Origin: Arachnopeziza araneosa
Taxonomy: Eukaryota; Ascomycota; Leotiomycetes; Helotiales; Arachnopezizaceae
Assembly: GCA_003988855.1 (NCBI GenBank)
Contig: QYAI01000010.1
Location: 1-64,000 of the forward strand
DNA: 64,000 nt
Reading direction: 5' to 3'
The notes beneath the pieces were generated by a model, which did no database searches, was not told the origin of the DNA, and saw only the letters and a list, made by a program, of their open reading frames with translations. Position numbers and translations under genes: made by a program. Numbering within the stretch: position 1 is the first letter of the stretch; every line of letters begins with the position of its first letter. Below, in pieces: positions 46,607 through 58,035 of this stretch.

Positions 46607-48110
46607 GTGAGAAGTTCCAAGGTAGAGATAAAACTGTGAAATCGGAATGCTTCTACAACAGTGAACACAAGATTCTAGTCGAAAAGACTTTCAGAACTAC
46701 CAAAAGCACTATACAGTAAATGAATGTGCTAGTTGCAAGCTCGCAATCGTTTCGGCACTCGTACCTTGCTCTCAAGTTCGCCTTTGTCCGGATCCATGAT
46801 AGCAGACTCAGCTGGAGATGACTTGTCGAGTGATTTCGTAAGGTTGGGGGCTGAATTGGTAGCTTGTGTTGAAGATGCTATAATGTCGTTTTTGAAGGGG
46901 GAGTGGTGAACTAGATAGCAGAAATCTTTAGGTTGATAGCTCCCAGGTGTATCTCAGGGAGCCTGAGGAGCTAGATTGTGGTAGGATGTGAATAATGGTG
47001 TGAATACTGAGTGATGAGGTTTAACCGTCACGATCAAGATAGCATGAAGAATGAAGCAAAGAAGAGAGTGTGTAGATATTGTGTTTGTGGGAGTAAGAGA
47101 GTGCGAATGGCAATAAGGTTTGTGTTTTAGTTTGGTCTTGAAAGCTTGCATTTTTCTGAGTGAACCTGGCGAGTTCAAGTCTCTCGGGTGCATTCACTTT
47201 TCATTTCGGACTTCTTTTAATTAAACAACTTCACTCTTCGTCCTTAGATAGAGGCGGAGAGCTTCTGAGTGAGAAAGGGTAAGTCACATGATAGGATTCT
47301 TTGACCATTCGTGCGCTTATATGTTTGTGACATTACGGGTGTCTATTGTATATATTGAACACAGAGAATGATATTTATCTTGAGATTTAGAGGCATCAAC
47401 TAAAAATTATACATCTTAGCTTCTTTTCTGTCCGATCTCATCACCGACAAGATAAATATTTCCCGTTGCAACGAGGACGGCGTTTCCTAAGCGAGTTGTT
47501 TCGCTTCCAACACAAAAACATCCAACAAAATGTATATTATTTGCTGGGAGGTCAAGTGTTCGAGAAAGTTCGGAAAGTCATTATTTTCTCTTGATAACCG
47601 TGGTCCAATGGTGCTGTTCAAGCTTCCTGGATCAAGTACAAGTGTCATGTAAACCAACTCAATGGTGCTCAGAAGCCACGTTGTTTTAGATAGCCAACGC
47701 CTTAAGTATAACTTACAACTTTGCCTATGATATATCAGGAGTTATATTCGCAATAAGTATCTACTGCTTTTATTGGGCGCCCGCAGTGTCCAGCGTGGAG
47801 TCTGGAATTTGACCCCGATGTGGGGCCCCATGATTTAATAACGGTAGTTATAAATTCCCGGGAAGGAAGAAACATAACTCTATTTTCAGATTTAGGCTCA
47901 CGAAAATTCATGCCAACTTGAATGATTCGAGGAATCATATCATCCTTCTGCTGCCGCCGGCTTGGCTATAGCTGGCGGGTCTTTACCGTGACTTTTATTT
48001 CTGCTATGGAAGAAATAAAGATGGCATTCTTCTTCCATCCTCTCTTTCTCTTCCGTGCTGCTTTTCAATTCTCGTCCCAAATTTCAAAGAGCTCCTGATA
48101 ATCGCCCAAA
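46607..48110. other. Long intergenic region
   Basis: About 1.5 kb. A 79-codon minus-strand frame (46954-47193) has no features. No RNA gene or repeat recognised. The right end should hold the promoter of the secreted propeller gene. Confidence 0.5.
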
Positions 48111-49019
48111 ATGCGTTTCTCTCTCGCGGTGCTGCTTTCAAGCTCCTTAGCATCTGCCTCGTCTCTCCTAAGCCGCCAAAGTTCATCAGCTGCAGCCACG
48201 GTGTACAAATTTTCTGGGCGAGCATGGGCTGAAAACATCGCTGTACGCTCTAATGGCGCTCTCCTCGTAACCCGCATGGATGTTCCCGAGCTATGGACGA
48301 TTGATCCCGTCACCAAAGCTGCCTCCAAAGTAGTCACCTTCACCTCCGCTTTGGGAGCTATGGGAATCACCGAAGTACTCCCTGATGTCTTTGCGGTCCT
48401 CTCAGGAAACTTCACCACGAGTGGCAGTAATACACCAGGTAGTTATCAGATCTGGAAAGTCGATTTCACAGGCACGACTCCAACGAGTAAGAGCGTGAAG
48501 CTGGTCGCGGATAGTGGAATGTTCAATGGCTTGACGACGTTCGATAACAACACGGTTTTAATCGGAGATGGAAAGAAGGGAGCAGTGTTTAAACTGGATA
48601 TGACGACCGGAGCCGATAGTATCCTGATCCAGGATAGCACTATGGCTCCAACATCCAGCACCGGTTTCAGCATGGGGATCGATGGGTTAAAATATCGAGA
48701 TGGATTTGTGTACTACACCAATATCTTTGGAAGTACCTTCAATAAAATTGCCGTTGATCCGGTGACGGGCAAACCGTCAGGAAAGGGTATTATGGTGGCG
48801 AGTGCGCCGAGCGGTGATGACTTTACATTCAGTTCAGACGGGAGTGCCTATATTGCTGTCAGTGGAAAGATCCTAAAGGTGACAAGTGATGGAAAGAGTA
48901 GTACGGGTGCGACTGTGTCGGGCGGTTCTGCTTGTGCTTTTGGGAGAACGGATAAAGATAAGAATACGCTTTATGTGACACAGAGCAGTGGTGCTGTAGT
49001 TAGTGTGGCTCTTTCGTGA
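48111..49019 (+). CDS. Secreted beta-propeller protein (SMP-30/strictosidine-synthase-like)
   Basis: A single exon of 302 residues from the ATG at 48111. A clear signal peptide spans about residues 1-18 (SLAVLLSSSLASASS). The mature chain is a series of ~45-residue blades with the strand patterns ENIAVRSNGALLVTRMD, LWTIDP, GLTTFDNNTVLIGDG, VYYTNIFGSTFNKIAVDP and AYIAVSGKILKV. These fit the six-bladed SMP-30/gluconolactonase/strictosidine synthase superfamily. The superfamily hydrolyses lactones or binds metal at the propeller centre, but I cannot place the metal ligands with certainty. Many ascomycetes secrete such proteins; a precise reaction cannot be given. Length and frame appear complete. 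Confidence 0.85.
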   Translation: MRFSLAVLLSSSLASASSLLSRQSSSAAATVYKFSGRAWAENIAVRSNGALLVTRMDVPELWTIDPVTKAASKVVTFTSALGAMGITEVLPDVFAVLSGNFTTSGSNTPGSYQIWKVDFTGTTPTSKSVKLVADSGMFNGLTTFDNNTVLIGDGKKGAVFKLDMTTGADSILIQDSTMAPTSSTGFSMGIDGLKYRDGFVYYTNIFGSTFNKIAVDPVTGKPSGKGIMVASAPSGDDFTFSSDGSAYIAVSGKILKVTSDGKSSTGATVSGGSACAFGRTDKDKNTLYVTQSSGAVVSVALS

Positions 49020-49520
49020 GCGTGGTCATGGAGAATTGGGATTCAAAAACTTAAAATTTAAGGTTATTTAGTACGGAAATATGTCACAACTTGATGCTTC
49101 GAAACGCAGACACTAACTTAAATATGGAATGTTAATGAGATACTCTGATTGAGTTGTCACAATAACAGTGGATTATATACCAAATTAACACATTTTAACC
49201 TAGTGATGCTTCAATCCACATATGCGATGCCAAATTTCTCTCTTAGACGAACGAATTTTTGAAGAAAGTATTTTTGTCGTCATTTATTAAAAAGAAATCT
49301 CTAGAGAACCAGCATTGTGCCAATTAAAAGTTAGTGATCTAAGCCTGCCCCTTTTCTAGCAACGCATAACAAAATCTGCAAATCCCGTAAAAGTTTGACT
49401 CTGCTCGAAACCAACCCAAAAAAATGGCCAGCCATGTGGTGGTGAGTCGGTATATGATCCAAAGAACTGGAACAGCTTACTGCTTTTGCGATTGATAAAG
49501 TCTCAAGCATAATTCCGGAG
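49020..49520. other. Convergent intergenic spacer
   Basis: About 500 bp, AT-rich, between converging genes. Nothing recognised. Confidence 0.5.
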
Positions 49521-52500
49521 CTACCTCACGCCACCTTCTCTTGCTAGCTCATCGTCTGTTATTCCATGCTTCACGCTCTTCACATACTGATCAAATTTAC
49601 TAGCCACAGCTATCACATGTCTTAACACCGCATAGTCCATTTTCTTCTCTTGGTACATAGCAAGCTGCCGTGCAGTGGTAATCGAGTTTCGAATCTGTCG
49701 TCCATTCATGTCTCGAGCAGCAAGTTCATCGAGATTTTGGTATAAACTGGCGAAGTCGACCGTGTCTGGCTCAATTTCCTCCAAACGTTTGACAAAATTG
49801 GCCCAGATCTCACGACGCTGCCCACGCGTGAGATTTTCGTAGTGTAGTGATAGCTGGATTCGAGATTTAAAGGCTTCATCAAAAGTTCCAACTCGATTGC
49901 TTGTCAGAACCAGGATTCCGTCATAATATTCGAGGACACGGAGGAAAACTAACAATCAGAGCAAGTTTTTCCTGTCTTCTATTTAATGATCGAGAATATT
50001 TTACCAGAGACCAGGGCGTTTCTTTGCATGTCTGCTAAACTTCTCTCCTCCAAAAATACGTCTGCTTCATCGAGGAGAACAACTAGGTTATGAATCAGTG
50101 AATAGGTCCCCTTAATTTCGAGAGCTCTCTTACCACAGCCCCATAATCTCCCCAGACTTAAAACATTCTGTAAATTCTTTGAGATAACAAGTCAATTCCC
50201 GTATAACTATTATAATTACTGAGATTACCTTATCGATTGAATCGGCATCGGTACCAATGTCTCCACACGTAACACGGTACAGAGGCTTTTTGGCCAGCTC
50301 AGCAACACTATTTGAAATTAGAAAGAATGGAAAGATAGAGACATCATTATTAACCTTTCTGCTGTAAGCGTCTTCCCGGTTCCAGGCCCGCTGACGAAAG
50401 TTAGAATTCTAGTACGCAAAATCTACGAGCAACTCACCCATGAAGGAGAATTATCAGTCCATTTCCTTTTCCGCTAATGAGATCTGTAGATTTTTCATTC
50501 GCGAGTTGATTCGTAACGAGCGCCTTAATCAAAGTCTTGGTATCTTTGTCTACCACTGGACTATTAAAAGCTTCTTGATTCCACTTTACCGGCTCGATAT
50601 GGGCAGTCTTGATGGATACTTGTATAGAATGTTAACAGATCTGTCAATCTACTCATATAACGTATACATACCCCATGATTTAAGCTGCATACTGTATCCA
50701 CTTATTTCAGCGGGTAAAAGTAGAAAAAAATCGCTGGAAGGGGCTACAGGCAGCTTCGAATCGACAATAACCTTGTCTCCAGGGAGCGGCTTGTAAGCAT
50801 CGGGGAATAATTCCTTATGCATAACAACATCAATCATGTATCTTGCTCCAGCCTGGTATTTCAAGTCAGCGTTCATCTATTCAAAGATGAAAAGGAGCTG
50901 GCCGACCTCAATTGATCCTTCCCATAAACCAGGATCGTCATAGGAGACGTATCTACGTGTCCTACAGGCCCAAAACTTCTCTCCCCTAGACAACTACTTT
51001 TCGTCCAGTCCAGATTCAGCGTACTTCAATGGATACACTTCCAGTGACGTGATGAATTGTACTTCATGCTGAGAACCCGGCCAATCTAGTAAGAATTCTT
51101 TCTGGCGACGTATGAAATGGCCGTCGAAACTCAGAGAAGAGCAGTGCAGAATTCCAACTTCTTTATAGATCTGACGATTCTTTGTAATACCTTCAAGTCA
51201 AGAATTGGTTTCAAAGACGTTGATGACTCCATTTTTGTGGTGAACGATATGCATCTTAGGCTCAAAAAGATACTGTAGGGTTTCCATAGAGACAAATCCT
51301 TGAGAGAACAGGATATTTGCTTCTGCAAGACTGTCCTCAAAACTTTCCTCGACATAATCGACAAACATTTGAACGAGCTCTCGGTTGGACTCATCTAATC
51401 TGCCGAAACGCTGGCGAATCAGTTCACGACTGTGATAGAAAGAATGATACGGAGCTTTAATCTCCGTTCTGAGTAGCACTTTTTCTCCAGTCCACTCGAT
51501 CGAGTTTGTGATCCAATTTAAAGCCGCTACTAGGTCGTGCGAGCTAAGCAACATTGATTCAGAACGAGCTCTAAGAGGGTTCTGACTCTCTACCGTAGCC
51601 TTGCTAACTGTTGGACCCCATTGTCTCGAGCATTGAGTTGAATCTGTTTTACAGTTATAGTCGTAATATACCAAGACGACTATATCTGGGTTTTGATCCA
51701 GAAGAACCTCTTGGGCGGGTGCATATTTGTAGCCTTGCAGATGCCACGTCTTGTCCCCGATGACTCGGTGAGGAGGATCTAAAAACACACTCGGCTTGGT
51801 GGGCTCCGTTGGTATTCTATTGAGGCCTAATCGTACAAAATGGCGCTCGGAAGCACACTCGCAGTAAACTCGGTGGAGGATACATAATCTCGGACGCAAT
51901 TCGGCCACTGGCTGCTGCTCACTCTCAACTCTACAAGCTGATTTTCCAGTTTCTTGATAGTTTCATGAAGTTTCTGAACTTCTTGGCTATGTGAACACGT
52001 TTCGCATAGCCTGGAGTCTGCGTGCTGTAGTCTTTCTGAAGATAAAATCGATTCTATACGAGGTTGTATCTCGTTGGGGGCTGTATGGCGAGGCAAAGGA
52101 CTCATTTGAAGAGTTATATTGCCGTTAGAATCATGAGAGGAGCCTGCCAATCTTTCATTTGAGATGCTTTTCGAACTGGCTTGGTCATCACACTGTTCTA
52201 TTTGCCGCCCCTTCTTAGCTAAAGACCCACCGCCGCCATTTTGTTGGAGTTTCTCGTGTGTGGAGAGTAAGATCTGTGAAGACTCGGCATGGATAAGGTC
52301 GACATACTATGCGAATGGTGTACTTACAGTGTTGCCTACTTGATTACTCTCATCTATCTGTTTCATTATCAGAGATTTGAGTCCCCGTCCCTTCTTCTGG
52401 ACAGCATTGCTCTCTGGTAAGACATTTATGCGACGATGATCCGGTGAAGTAACGGGATATTTCGTTGCAATGTTTTCTCCTCGCTCTGTAATATGTCGCA

Positions 52501-52834
52501 CATCATGTGAAGACGAATCACTAATTTGTTGATCCACAGCGGTACTGAGTAAGTTGCTTGTAGTCTGTGTTTCTAAAGTTCGAGAATGTAGAAGGCTAAT
52601 CTGATTAGAAGTCATGCCGTGGGCGAGAAGAATATTCCATGCCTCCTGAGCTGAGGCTGATGAGTCTAGCTTCTGAATAGAAGTCGGAAATTCATTTGTT
52701 GACTCATCTGTCGATCGTCGTCTCTTTTGCCTTGTGTGCGCGACTATTCCTACTGGTAAGGATTTCGATACCGGATTGGTCCTTAGAACCTCACTACTAG
52801 TCGAAACTCTCTGTGGAGAGTTCATCGTATTCAT
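49521..52834 (-). pseudogene. DUF7025-AAA ATPase gene with three in-frame stops
   Basis: Minus-strand exons start at the ATG at 52834 (exon 1 52834..52328, next from 52273). The DUF7025 domain follows (VFLDPPHRVIGDKTWHLQGY, LVAALNWITNSIEW, LQYLFEP). This segment is open in one frame from 51908 to about 50650 except for TGA at 51200-51198, TAG at 50996-50994 and TAG at 50879-50877. Coding character continues through all three stops (SLSFDGHFIRRQKEFLLDWP). The AAA+ module is intact across small exons: Walker A GGPGTGKTLTAE (near 50395), Walker B LVVLLDEADVFLEE (near 50080) and LTSNRVGTFDEAFKSRIQL, with the last exon ending at 49521. A frame change near 51920 is also unresolved. The two TAGs fit CAG-to-TAG. 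I infer recent inactivation; sequencing error at three sites is less likely. Confidence 0.7.
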
Positions 52835-53152
52835 GTTTCCAATTATTTTTATATTGACTAGATTTTAAGTTGATGTGTTTAAAAGAATTTGTGGGGAAGA
52901 TTATTCGATCTGATGGGTTCATGCATCTGGGTCCTTTTAGCCTGCTATTCGAGGAAGGCACATGAGGCATCCGAAGAGCAGGTATCTGCAGGCAGACTTC
53001 TACACAGCCACCATGAATCGTAAATCCATTTTATGCTAAAAGTCGTTCGCTATGGCCATGATCCCGACCATCAAATGAAAGGAATACCCAATTCTTTTGG
53101 AATCGTGGTTTCTTGTTTACGAAACCTCGATCTACTTGAAAGAACCATAACG
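52835..53152. other. Divergent spacer, probable promoters
   Basis: About 320 bp between the AAA ATPase gene (minus) and the DUF7708-type gene (plus). Nothing recognised. Confidence 0.4.
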
Positions 53153-53997
53153 ATGGCACTTGTCCAGTGTTTCCCACCATTGAAATCAGATCGAGACGCT
53201 TGGAATAGCTTTCCACTTAGTCAGACAGCAAACCCTGCTCAGGAAGCCTATGACGAGGCTGTGAATATCTTCAAATCCACACTGACCGAAGATCAGTGCA
53301 AAAAGATTTGGCTTCATGATAAAACCAGTATAGAGGGCATTCAAGCCCTGCTACATTCTGCAAAGGCTCAATATGAAAAGACTTCCAGCCGGTCAAAAGC
53401 GGGAAAATGGTTGCACAAAATCTCTGAGCGGTTGATGTACTATGGCAAAGTCCTCGACTCATTTTCGAATTGCAATCCGGAGTATTTAGGGCTCGCATGG
53501 GGTTCAATGAAATTCCTTTTAATGGTCAGTAAAAATTCTTCAGCGCGCAGAAATTTAGAAGCTAAACCACCGTCAAGATTTTCTTGAATCACGAGGAATT
53601 GATTACGCAGCTCTCCAAGGCACTGTCACAAATTGCGATTACTTTACCAAGGGTCCTCCCTCAGCTCTACATCATCGTGGATTCTGAAACTCTTACTCGA
53701 GAATTCTCCAGTGAAATATCATGGCCTGAATGTTTTGCAAAAATAATTGAAGATCTAAAGACGACTTCATGCAAAACCATCCTCAAGGTTGTCCTTGTCA
53801 GCTTTACCAATAGCCCATATATGACATCCCAGCAGGCCTTTGATGCGGAAGATATAACGATAAGAATAGATAGAGACAGAAGTGCTCGAGGAGCAGGAGC
53901 ACGCAAGCAAAGATATTGTCCAATAACTCGACGACACGGACCTGATGTCCTAAAACCATTCCTATTTCAGGCAAATGCTTTACAGATTATTTCTTAG
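53153..53997 (+). pseudogene. Truncated DUF7708/STAND-like protein gene
   Basis: Two exons, 53153..53524 and 53578..53997 (GTCAGT donor, CTAAAC branch, TCAAG acceptor), give 263 residues. Residues ~45-160 match the DUF7708-type N-terminal domain that heads many fungal NACHT/ankyrin proteins: an IWLHDKTSIEGIQALL helix, EYLGLAWGSMKFLL and NHEELITQLSKALSQIA. After QLYIIVDS the sequence jumps to what resembles the end of a nucleotide-binding domain (TILKVVLVSFTNSPY, then AEDITIRIDRD) and soon stops. The P-loop core is absent, and full members run to over 1,000 residues. I infer an internal deletion plus loss of the C terminus. It is still open, so a short expressed product is possible. Confidence 0.6.
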
Positions 53998-55608
53998 AAG
54001 TGTGTGCAGATTCGGCAAACACAATACTAGAAACAATGAAAAGTAGTAAGGCCGGGAAAATAAAATTGTAAGCACACACAGCTGACAAAAGATTATTCTA
54101 ATACTTATGCTAGTGTAACTAAAAAAAGTTTTTGTCCTGCCAGGGACTTGTGTTTGAGTGTTGTAAAGAAACTTGTTGGTACTTACAAGATCACCAACCA
54201 TGCTTCCGTCCCAAGGGTAGGAAATCTGGATTGAGTCTAGTAGTACTATTTACAATGAGACTAAGGAGACTGTTAGTACACTTGTTAGTACACGTTGTTT
54301 TGCACTGCCTTTTAATTTGAGTAATGTTAGCAAGCAAAACTTCTGAGGGTTAGGTGATTGTTGCGGTGGAAGGGGAGTGTCCTGGCAGGACATCAAGCCA
54401 GATGACCAGATTGATAATTGTTGACAATGATTGGCTTATTTAATTATATACAGGTATGCTCGAAATGCGATTTTTCCGGGGCGCGTGGGTCTGCGTAGGG
54501 ACCAGTGCGGCAGTTTGGAATAGCTGTTCAGATGGAATATTTACGACGAGATTGAGTGGGCAGCTGAACCTACAGATTGCTTTAGACAGGAGCCTAGGAT
54601 AGCACACCAGACAGGACGCATAGTAAGCTTTATTTAAGCACGTTGATTTACAGAAAGAGTATAGACAATACCGGACTATCTGATTAATTCAGAAAGTTAT
54701 GTCCGGAGGACAAACTTGCCTATCTTAATTCTTTAACAAAGGGTACAAATCTACCACCGATAACTCAACTGCCTGTCTTCAGAAATGTCGTCTTGACGTT
54801 TACTAAACAGGAGACTCTATGTATCGAACAATGACCATTCAATTTAGCTTACTAGTTTAGATGTGTATGAATTGTCGCAGCAAGAGCTTGTCTTGCGTCG
54901 TAGTTACTGTAGTTTGCTTTGCTGTCACCTGTAAATTGCTGTGAGCATCCATCCTTACCTGATTCTTACTGAATAATTGCTCTTGAACCACTACTAAGAG
55001 TCTATTTGTGTGGCGGAAATCTTTTTGTGTGCTGCTTCCTTTTGTCTATTCCAGTTTCTAGTTTGTGTATTATCGTGATAATTACTCGCTGATCGTGTCT
55101 TGGGAACGTTCACTCGTGTAGGGGTAACCAATGCTTAAAAACTCTCTTGCGTTGTTAGAGAATTAAAAGTACTACATGCTTTTAAGAGCAGTCAGGTGTC
55201 ACTACACTTCTGAGTACAATATCAATCCGTTTCTTATTTAAACCCAACTTGCTTTAACGAAAGATAGGCAGTAAAATCGACTATTTGTTTTGTGATGTAT
55301 TCATTAGTCCATAGATCGAAGCTCCAAGATCACAAATTCGCCTAAAAACGTACATATCCTTTCCAATCTTAAGACGTGATCAAAAGCAGTAAAACTCAAC
55401 ACTTACTGGAGTTGTTTCTTGTATTAGTGTAGTCGTTGCATTAAAAGTCTGCAATAAGATATGAGTTGAGATGGAATAGAAGATGAGTGTCAGCTAGGTT
55501 TGCGTTAAAGAGAGCCAAAGCAATGAACAAGGCCCAGAGCTTCTTTCGAGAGACTTCAGTCTACTTGCAAGTCGAAAGTATACCGCAATTCCTCAAACCG
55601 TTGGTTCT
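53998..55608. other. Long AT-rich spacer with an inverted-repeat pair
   Basis: About 1.6 kb with no supported gene. It contains two near-palindromes in inverted arrangement at 54133 and 54378 (separate entry). The remainder shows no transposase or repeat. It may include the eroded 3' part of the STAND-like gene. Confidence 0.5.
54133..54392. repeat. Pair of near-palindromic inverted repeats
   Basis: TGTCCTGCCAGGGAC at 54133-54147 and TGTCCTGGCAGGACA at 54378-54392 are each near-palindromic and match one another as inverted copies, 230 bp apart. The second is a perfect 7-bp palindrome around a central G. They could be the ends of a small non-autonomous element, but no clear target-site duplication is seen. 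Confidence 0.4.
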
Positions 55609-56181
55609 TTACTTCCCAAGAGCAGCACAAAAGTTTTTATGCACTTTCCAATCCAGCCTCTGATGTTCCTTTCCACAGTAAGCAACAGCCCTACACCTCG
55701 CGCATTTTGCCACCCCATCCGTCTTCCCACAAACTTTACATATCATCGCCCCGGTTGTCTCGAAGCGCTTCTCCACTCCATCTACCTCTGCTCCTCTCCC
55801 ATCCTCGGCCTCCTCACCCTCACCAATAAATCTCATCATATCCTGAATATTTCGTCTAGTCTCCATTTCGCACGTCTCTTTCCCACACACGGGACTTACC
55901 CATACGGTGATGAATGGGTCTGTTATAATATGCAGCCATGACATGGGGGTTTGAATGACGGTGGTAGCGGTTTCGGAGCACGCTTGGCAAGCGGAAGCTG
56001 AGGCGGATTGACATTGCGACTGATGCTCGCTCATGATGGGGCTAATTGCTGAGACGAAGTCTTCCATGTAGCTGGGGGCTTGCTGCTGGGGAGACACGAT
56101 CAGGCTGGAAGGGAGAGCATGTGTAAAGGTCAGTTTGGACTTTTGGGAATTAAATTCAAAGCGGACGGGGGTGGTAGCCAT
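55609..56181 (-). CDS. MYND-type zinc-finger protein
   Basis: A single exon of 190 residues from the ATG at 56181 (an upstream in-frame ATG at 56316 would add 45 residues). The last ~45 residues form a MYND finger: ICKVCGKTDGVAKCARCRAV, then YCGKEHQRLDWKVHKNFC. This carries the C-x2-C, C-x2-C, YC-x3-CH/Q-like and H-x3-C zinc ligands. The N-terminal part is unremarkable, with a Cys/Ser cluster (SASACQAC) and an acidic stretch (GEGEEAEDGR). MYND fingers bind proline-rich peptides in regulatory partners; in fungi they occur in many small proteins of unknown role. Nothing adjacent suggests a pathway. Confidence 0.85.
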   Translation of the reverse strand: MATTPVRFEFNSQKSKLTFTHALPSSLIVSPQQQAPSYMEDFVSAISPIMSEHQSQCQSASASACQACSETATTVIQTPMSWLHIITDPFITVWVSPVCGKETCEMETRRNIQDMMRFIGEGEEAEDGRGAEVDGVEKRFETTGAMICKVCGKTDGVAKCARCRAVAYCGKEHQRLDWKVHKNFCAALGK

Positions 56182-56571
56182 TTTGAGTGTGTATAGTAGA
56201 TAGTAGCAGCTGCGAATGCTGATTTTGCAAAGTGTAGGAGCTTGGAAGTTGGATGAAGACGGCGGATTGAATGTCGAGGTCACGTGAACATATTTCAAGG
56301 CCTGAGGCAATCTCATCTCTCTTTCTATTTATCATACTCATCGACGCTTCTTCTCCTCATCTACCCAAATCTTGGATGAATCATCGTCACAGTCAGTCAA
56401 CAGTGAGTTTGAGAATCTGTAGCATTGATTTCCGTTAAATCTACAGTAACACTTTGTCTCTCTCCCATCATTCGTTCGCTCCCTTTTTGAACTCCAAGAG
56501 CAAGACGAATCAAGCTTCATCCCTAAGTGTTGTCAGCAATATGTCTTCCGTCATGGGTATGAGAACCTACC

Positions 56572-56650
56572 TTTCTGTTGCCATCTTTCTGTTGCCATCT
56601 TTCTGTTGCCATCTTTCTGTTGCCATCTTTCTGTTGCCATCTTTCTGTTG
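56572..56650. repeat. 14-bp tandem repeat, 5.6 copies
   Basis: Five perfect units of TTTCTGTTGCCATC start at 56572, 56586, 56600, 56614 and 56628, with a partial sixth. Perfect identity suggests recent slippage and possible length variation between isolates. It lies just past the stop of the coiled-coil gene at 56670 and outside any supported coding region. Confidence 0.95.
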
Positions 56651-56669
56651 TCACTACTATGCATCTTCA

Positions 56670-57227
56670 CTAGGTAGAAGATTCGTCGCCATTGAGTTTG
56701 CGTCGATTGCCAACCTCATAGCGGTCATTGACCTCTATGACATAAGGGTCCCACTCGTATGACCGCTCCCTCGCTTTTTGTTGAGCGCGGTAGTGCTTTC
56801 CAGTGGCGGAGACGTCATGGCGGCACGGATCCCTGAAGTCAGCCTCATGGTTTCGCAGTTGGCGTGCCTGTTGGCGTTGCTGCTGGTCCTCCTGCCGGCG
56901 TGCTTGCTGCTCTCGCTCCCATCCTACGGGAGCTTGGAGCGTCCGTGTTAGTTCAAGGTAGATTGACTCTTGCACTGCTTGCAACCGGTTTACCTCTGCC
57001 AATCGAGCGGCCTCTCGAGCGGCTCTCTGAGCAGCCTCTCGGCCAGCCTCTTCAGCAAGCTCCTTCCCCAGTGACGCTTGTTCCACCGCAAGCCACGCAA
57101 AAAACTCATCTACTTCCTCCTTCTCTTCCCTCGCTCCTTCCGGGCTGAGGCGGCGATGCCTGGTATTGGCAACGTCAGCACGGGGAGCGAGGACTCCAGG
57201 AGCGACGAGTCGAGATACTCGATACAT
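56670..57227 (-). CDS. Hypothetical coiled-coil protein
   Basis: A single exon of 185 residues from the ATG at 57227. The central ~100 residues are a highly charged helix rich in Ala, Glu, Arg and Gln (ELAEEAGREAAQRAAREAAR, then a QQ/RR-rich stretch), likely a coiled coil. The last part (YEWDPYVIEVNDRYEVGNRR) looks structured. No named domain. GC content is clearly above the surrounding AT-rich DNA. The plus strand is also open for 94 codons there, so the coding assignment rests on the longer frame and its ATG. A leading TyrArgValSer-type N terminus shows no signal peptide. Confidence 0.5.
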   Translation of the reverse strand: MYRVSRLVAPGVLAPRADVANTRHRRLSPEGAREEKEEVDEFFAWLAVEQASLGKELAEEAGREAAQRAAREAARLAEVNRLQAVQESIYLELTRTLQAPVGWEREQQARRQEDQQQRQQARQLRNHEADFRDPCRHDVSATGKHYRAQQKARERSYEWDPYVIEVNDRYEVGNRRKLNGDESST

Positions 57228-58035
57228 TTTGATTGTTTGTATCGAATTCCAACAATCAAGGATTTGGGATGTATGGAACTGAAATTAACAATGAGTTTGG
57301 TTGATTGTCGATGGTTGATTGGAAGATTCAGCTACTGTGAATGTCGAAAAGTAAGTAGTAGAATGAGATTGAAGGAGTGATAAGATGATGATTGTTGGCT
57401 TGCTTTGGACTGATAAGAAACCTCTTTTATGGTGGGAAATCGGAGGTAATATAAAGATAATAGATATTTCATAATATCATAGCAAATCACAAGTCTAAAG
57501 CTGACTGGTTTTCAATGACGCGAGATATTTTTATTTGGTGATGTATACATCTTACCAATTCAGTAATTTCTGAAGCGAGACCGAAGAACAGTCACCTCGC
57601 AAACGCTTGAGAAAGAGCCGGCCCAAAACTAATCCAGGAAACTGCCATCTTTGGTATAGAGAGATCAAGAAGAATGAAAAATTCTCATTTTCCCGTAAGA
57701 CTGGGTTATCAAATGAGAAGGATAGTGCTTGGTGATGTAGAATGCTCTCCAGCTACGACTTTAGTACAAATCGTGAAATGTGGTGCTGAAAAAACTTTGC
57801 AAGTACGTACTTTATACAGAGCCTTTCCTCTCAAACCATCTCTTCGCCCTTTTCTCCAAGCACCACAGCTCTTTTCGACCTCAACCGCGAGATTATTATT
57901 CTTAGACTATCAAGAAAGGGCAGCAGCAGCAGCATCGGAGCACCGCCATCGCTACTACTTAGTCTCCCATAAGTGCTCATCTCGGACACACAAGTTCATA
58001 CCACCAAACCTCACCGACTATAACTCAAGCTCAAG
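57228..58035. other. Divergent spacer
   Basis: About 800 bp between a minus-strand and a plus-strand start. Short overlapping frames exist (57674-58153 plus) but without family features. Probable promoter region. Confidence 0.45.

Noticed and set aside
54133..54392. Calling a MITE
   Set aside because: Only 15 bp of inverted similarity and no visible target-site duplication.
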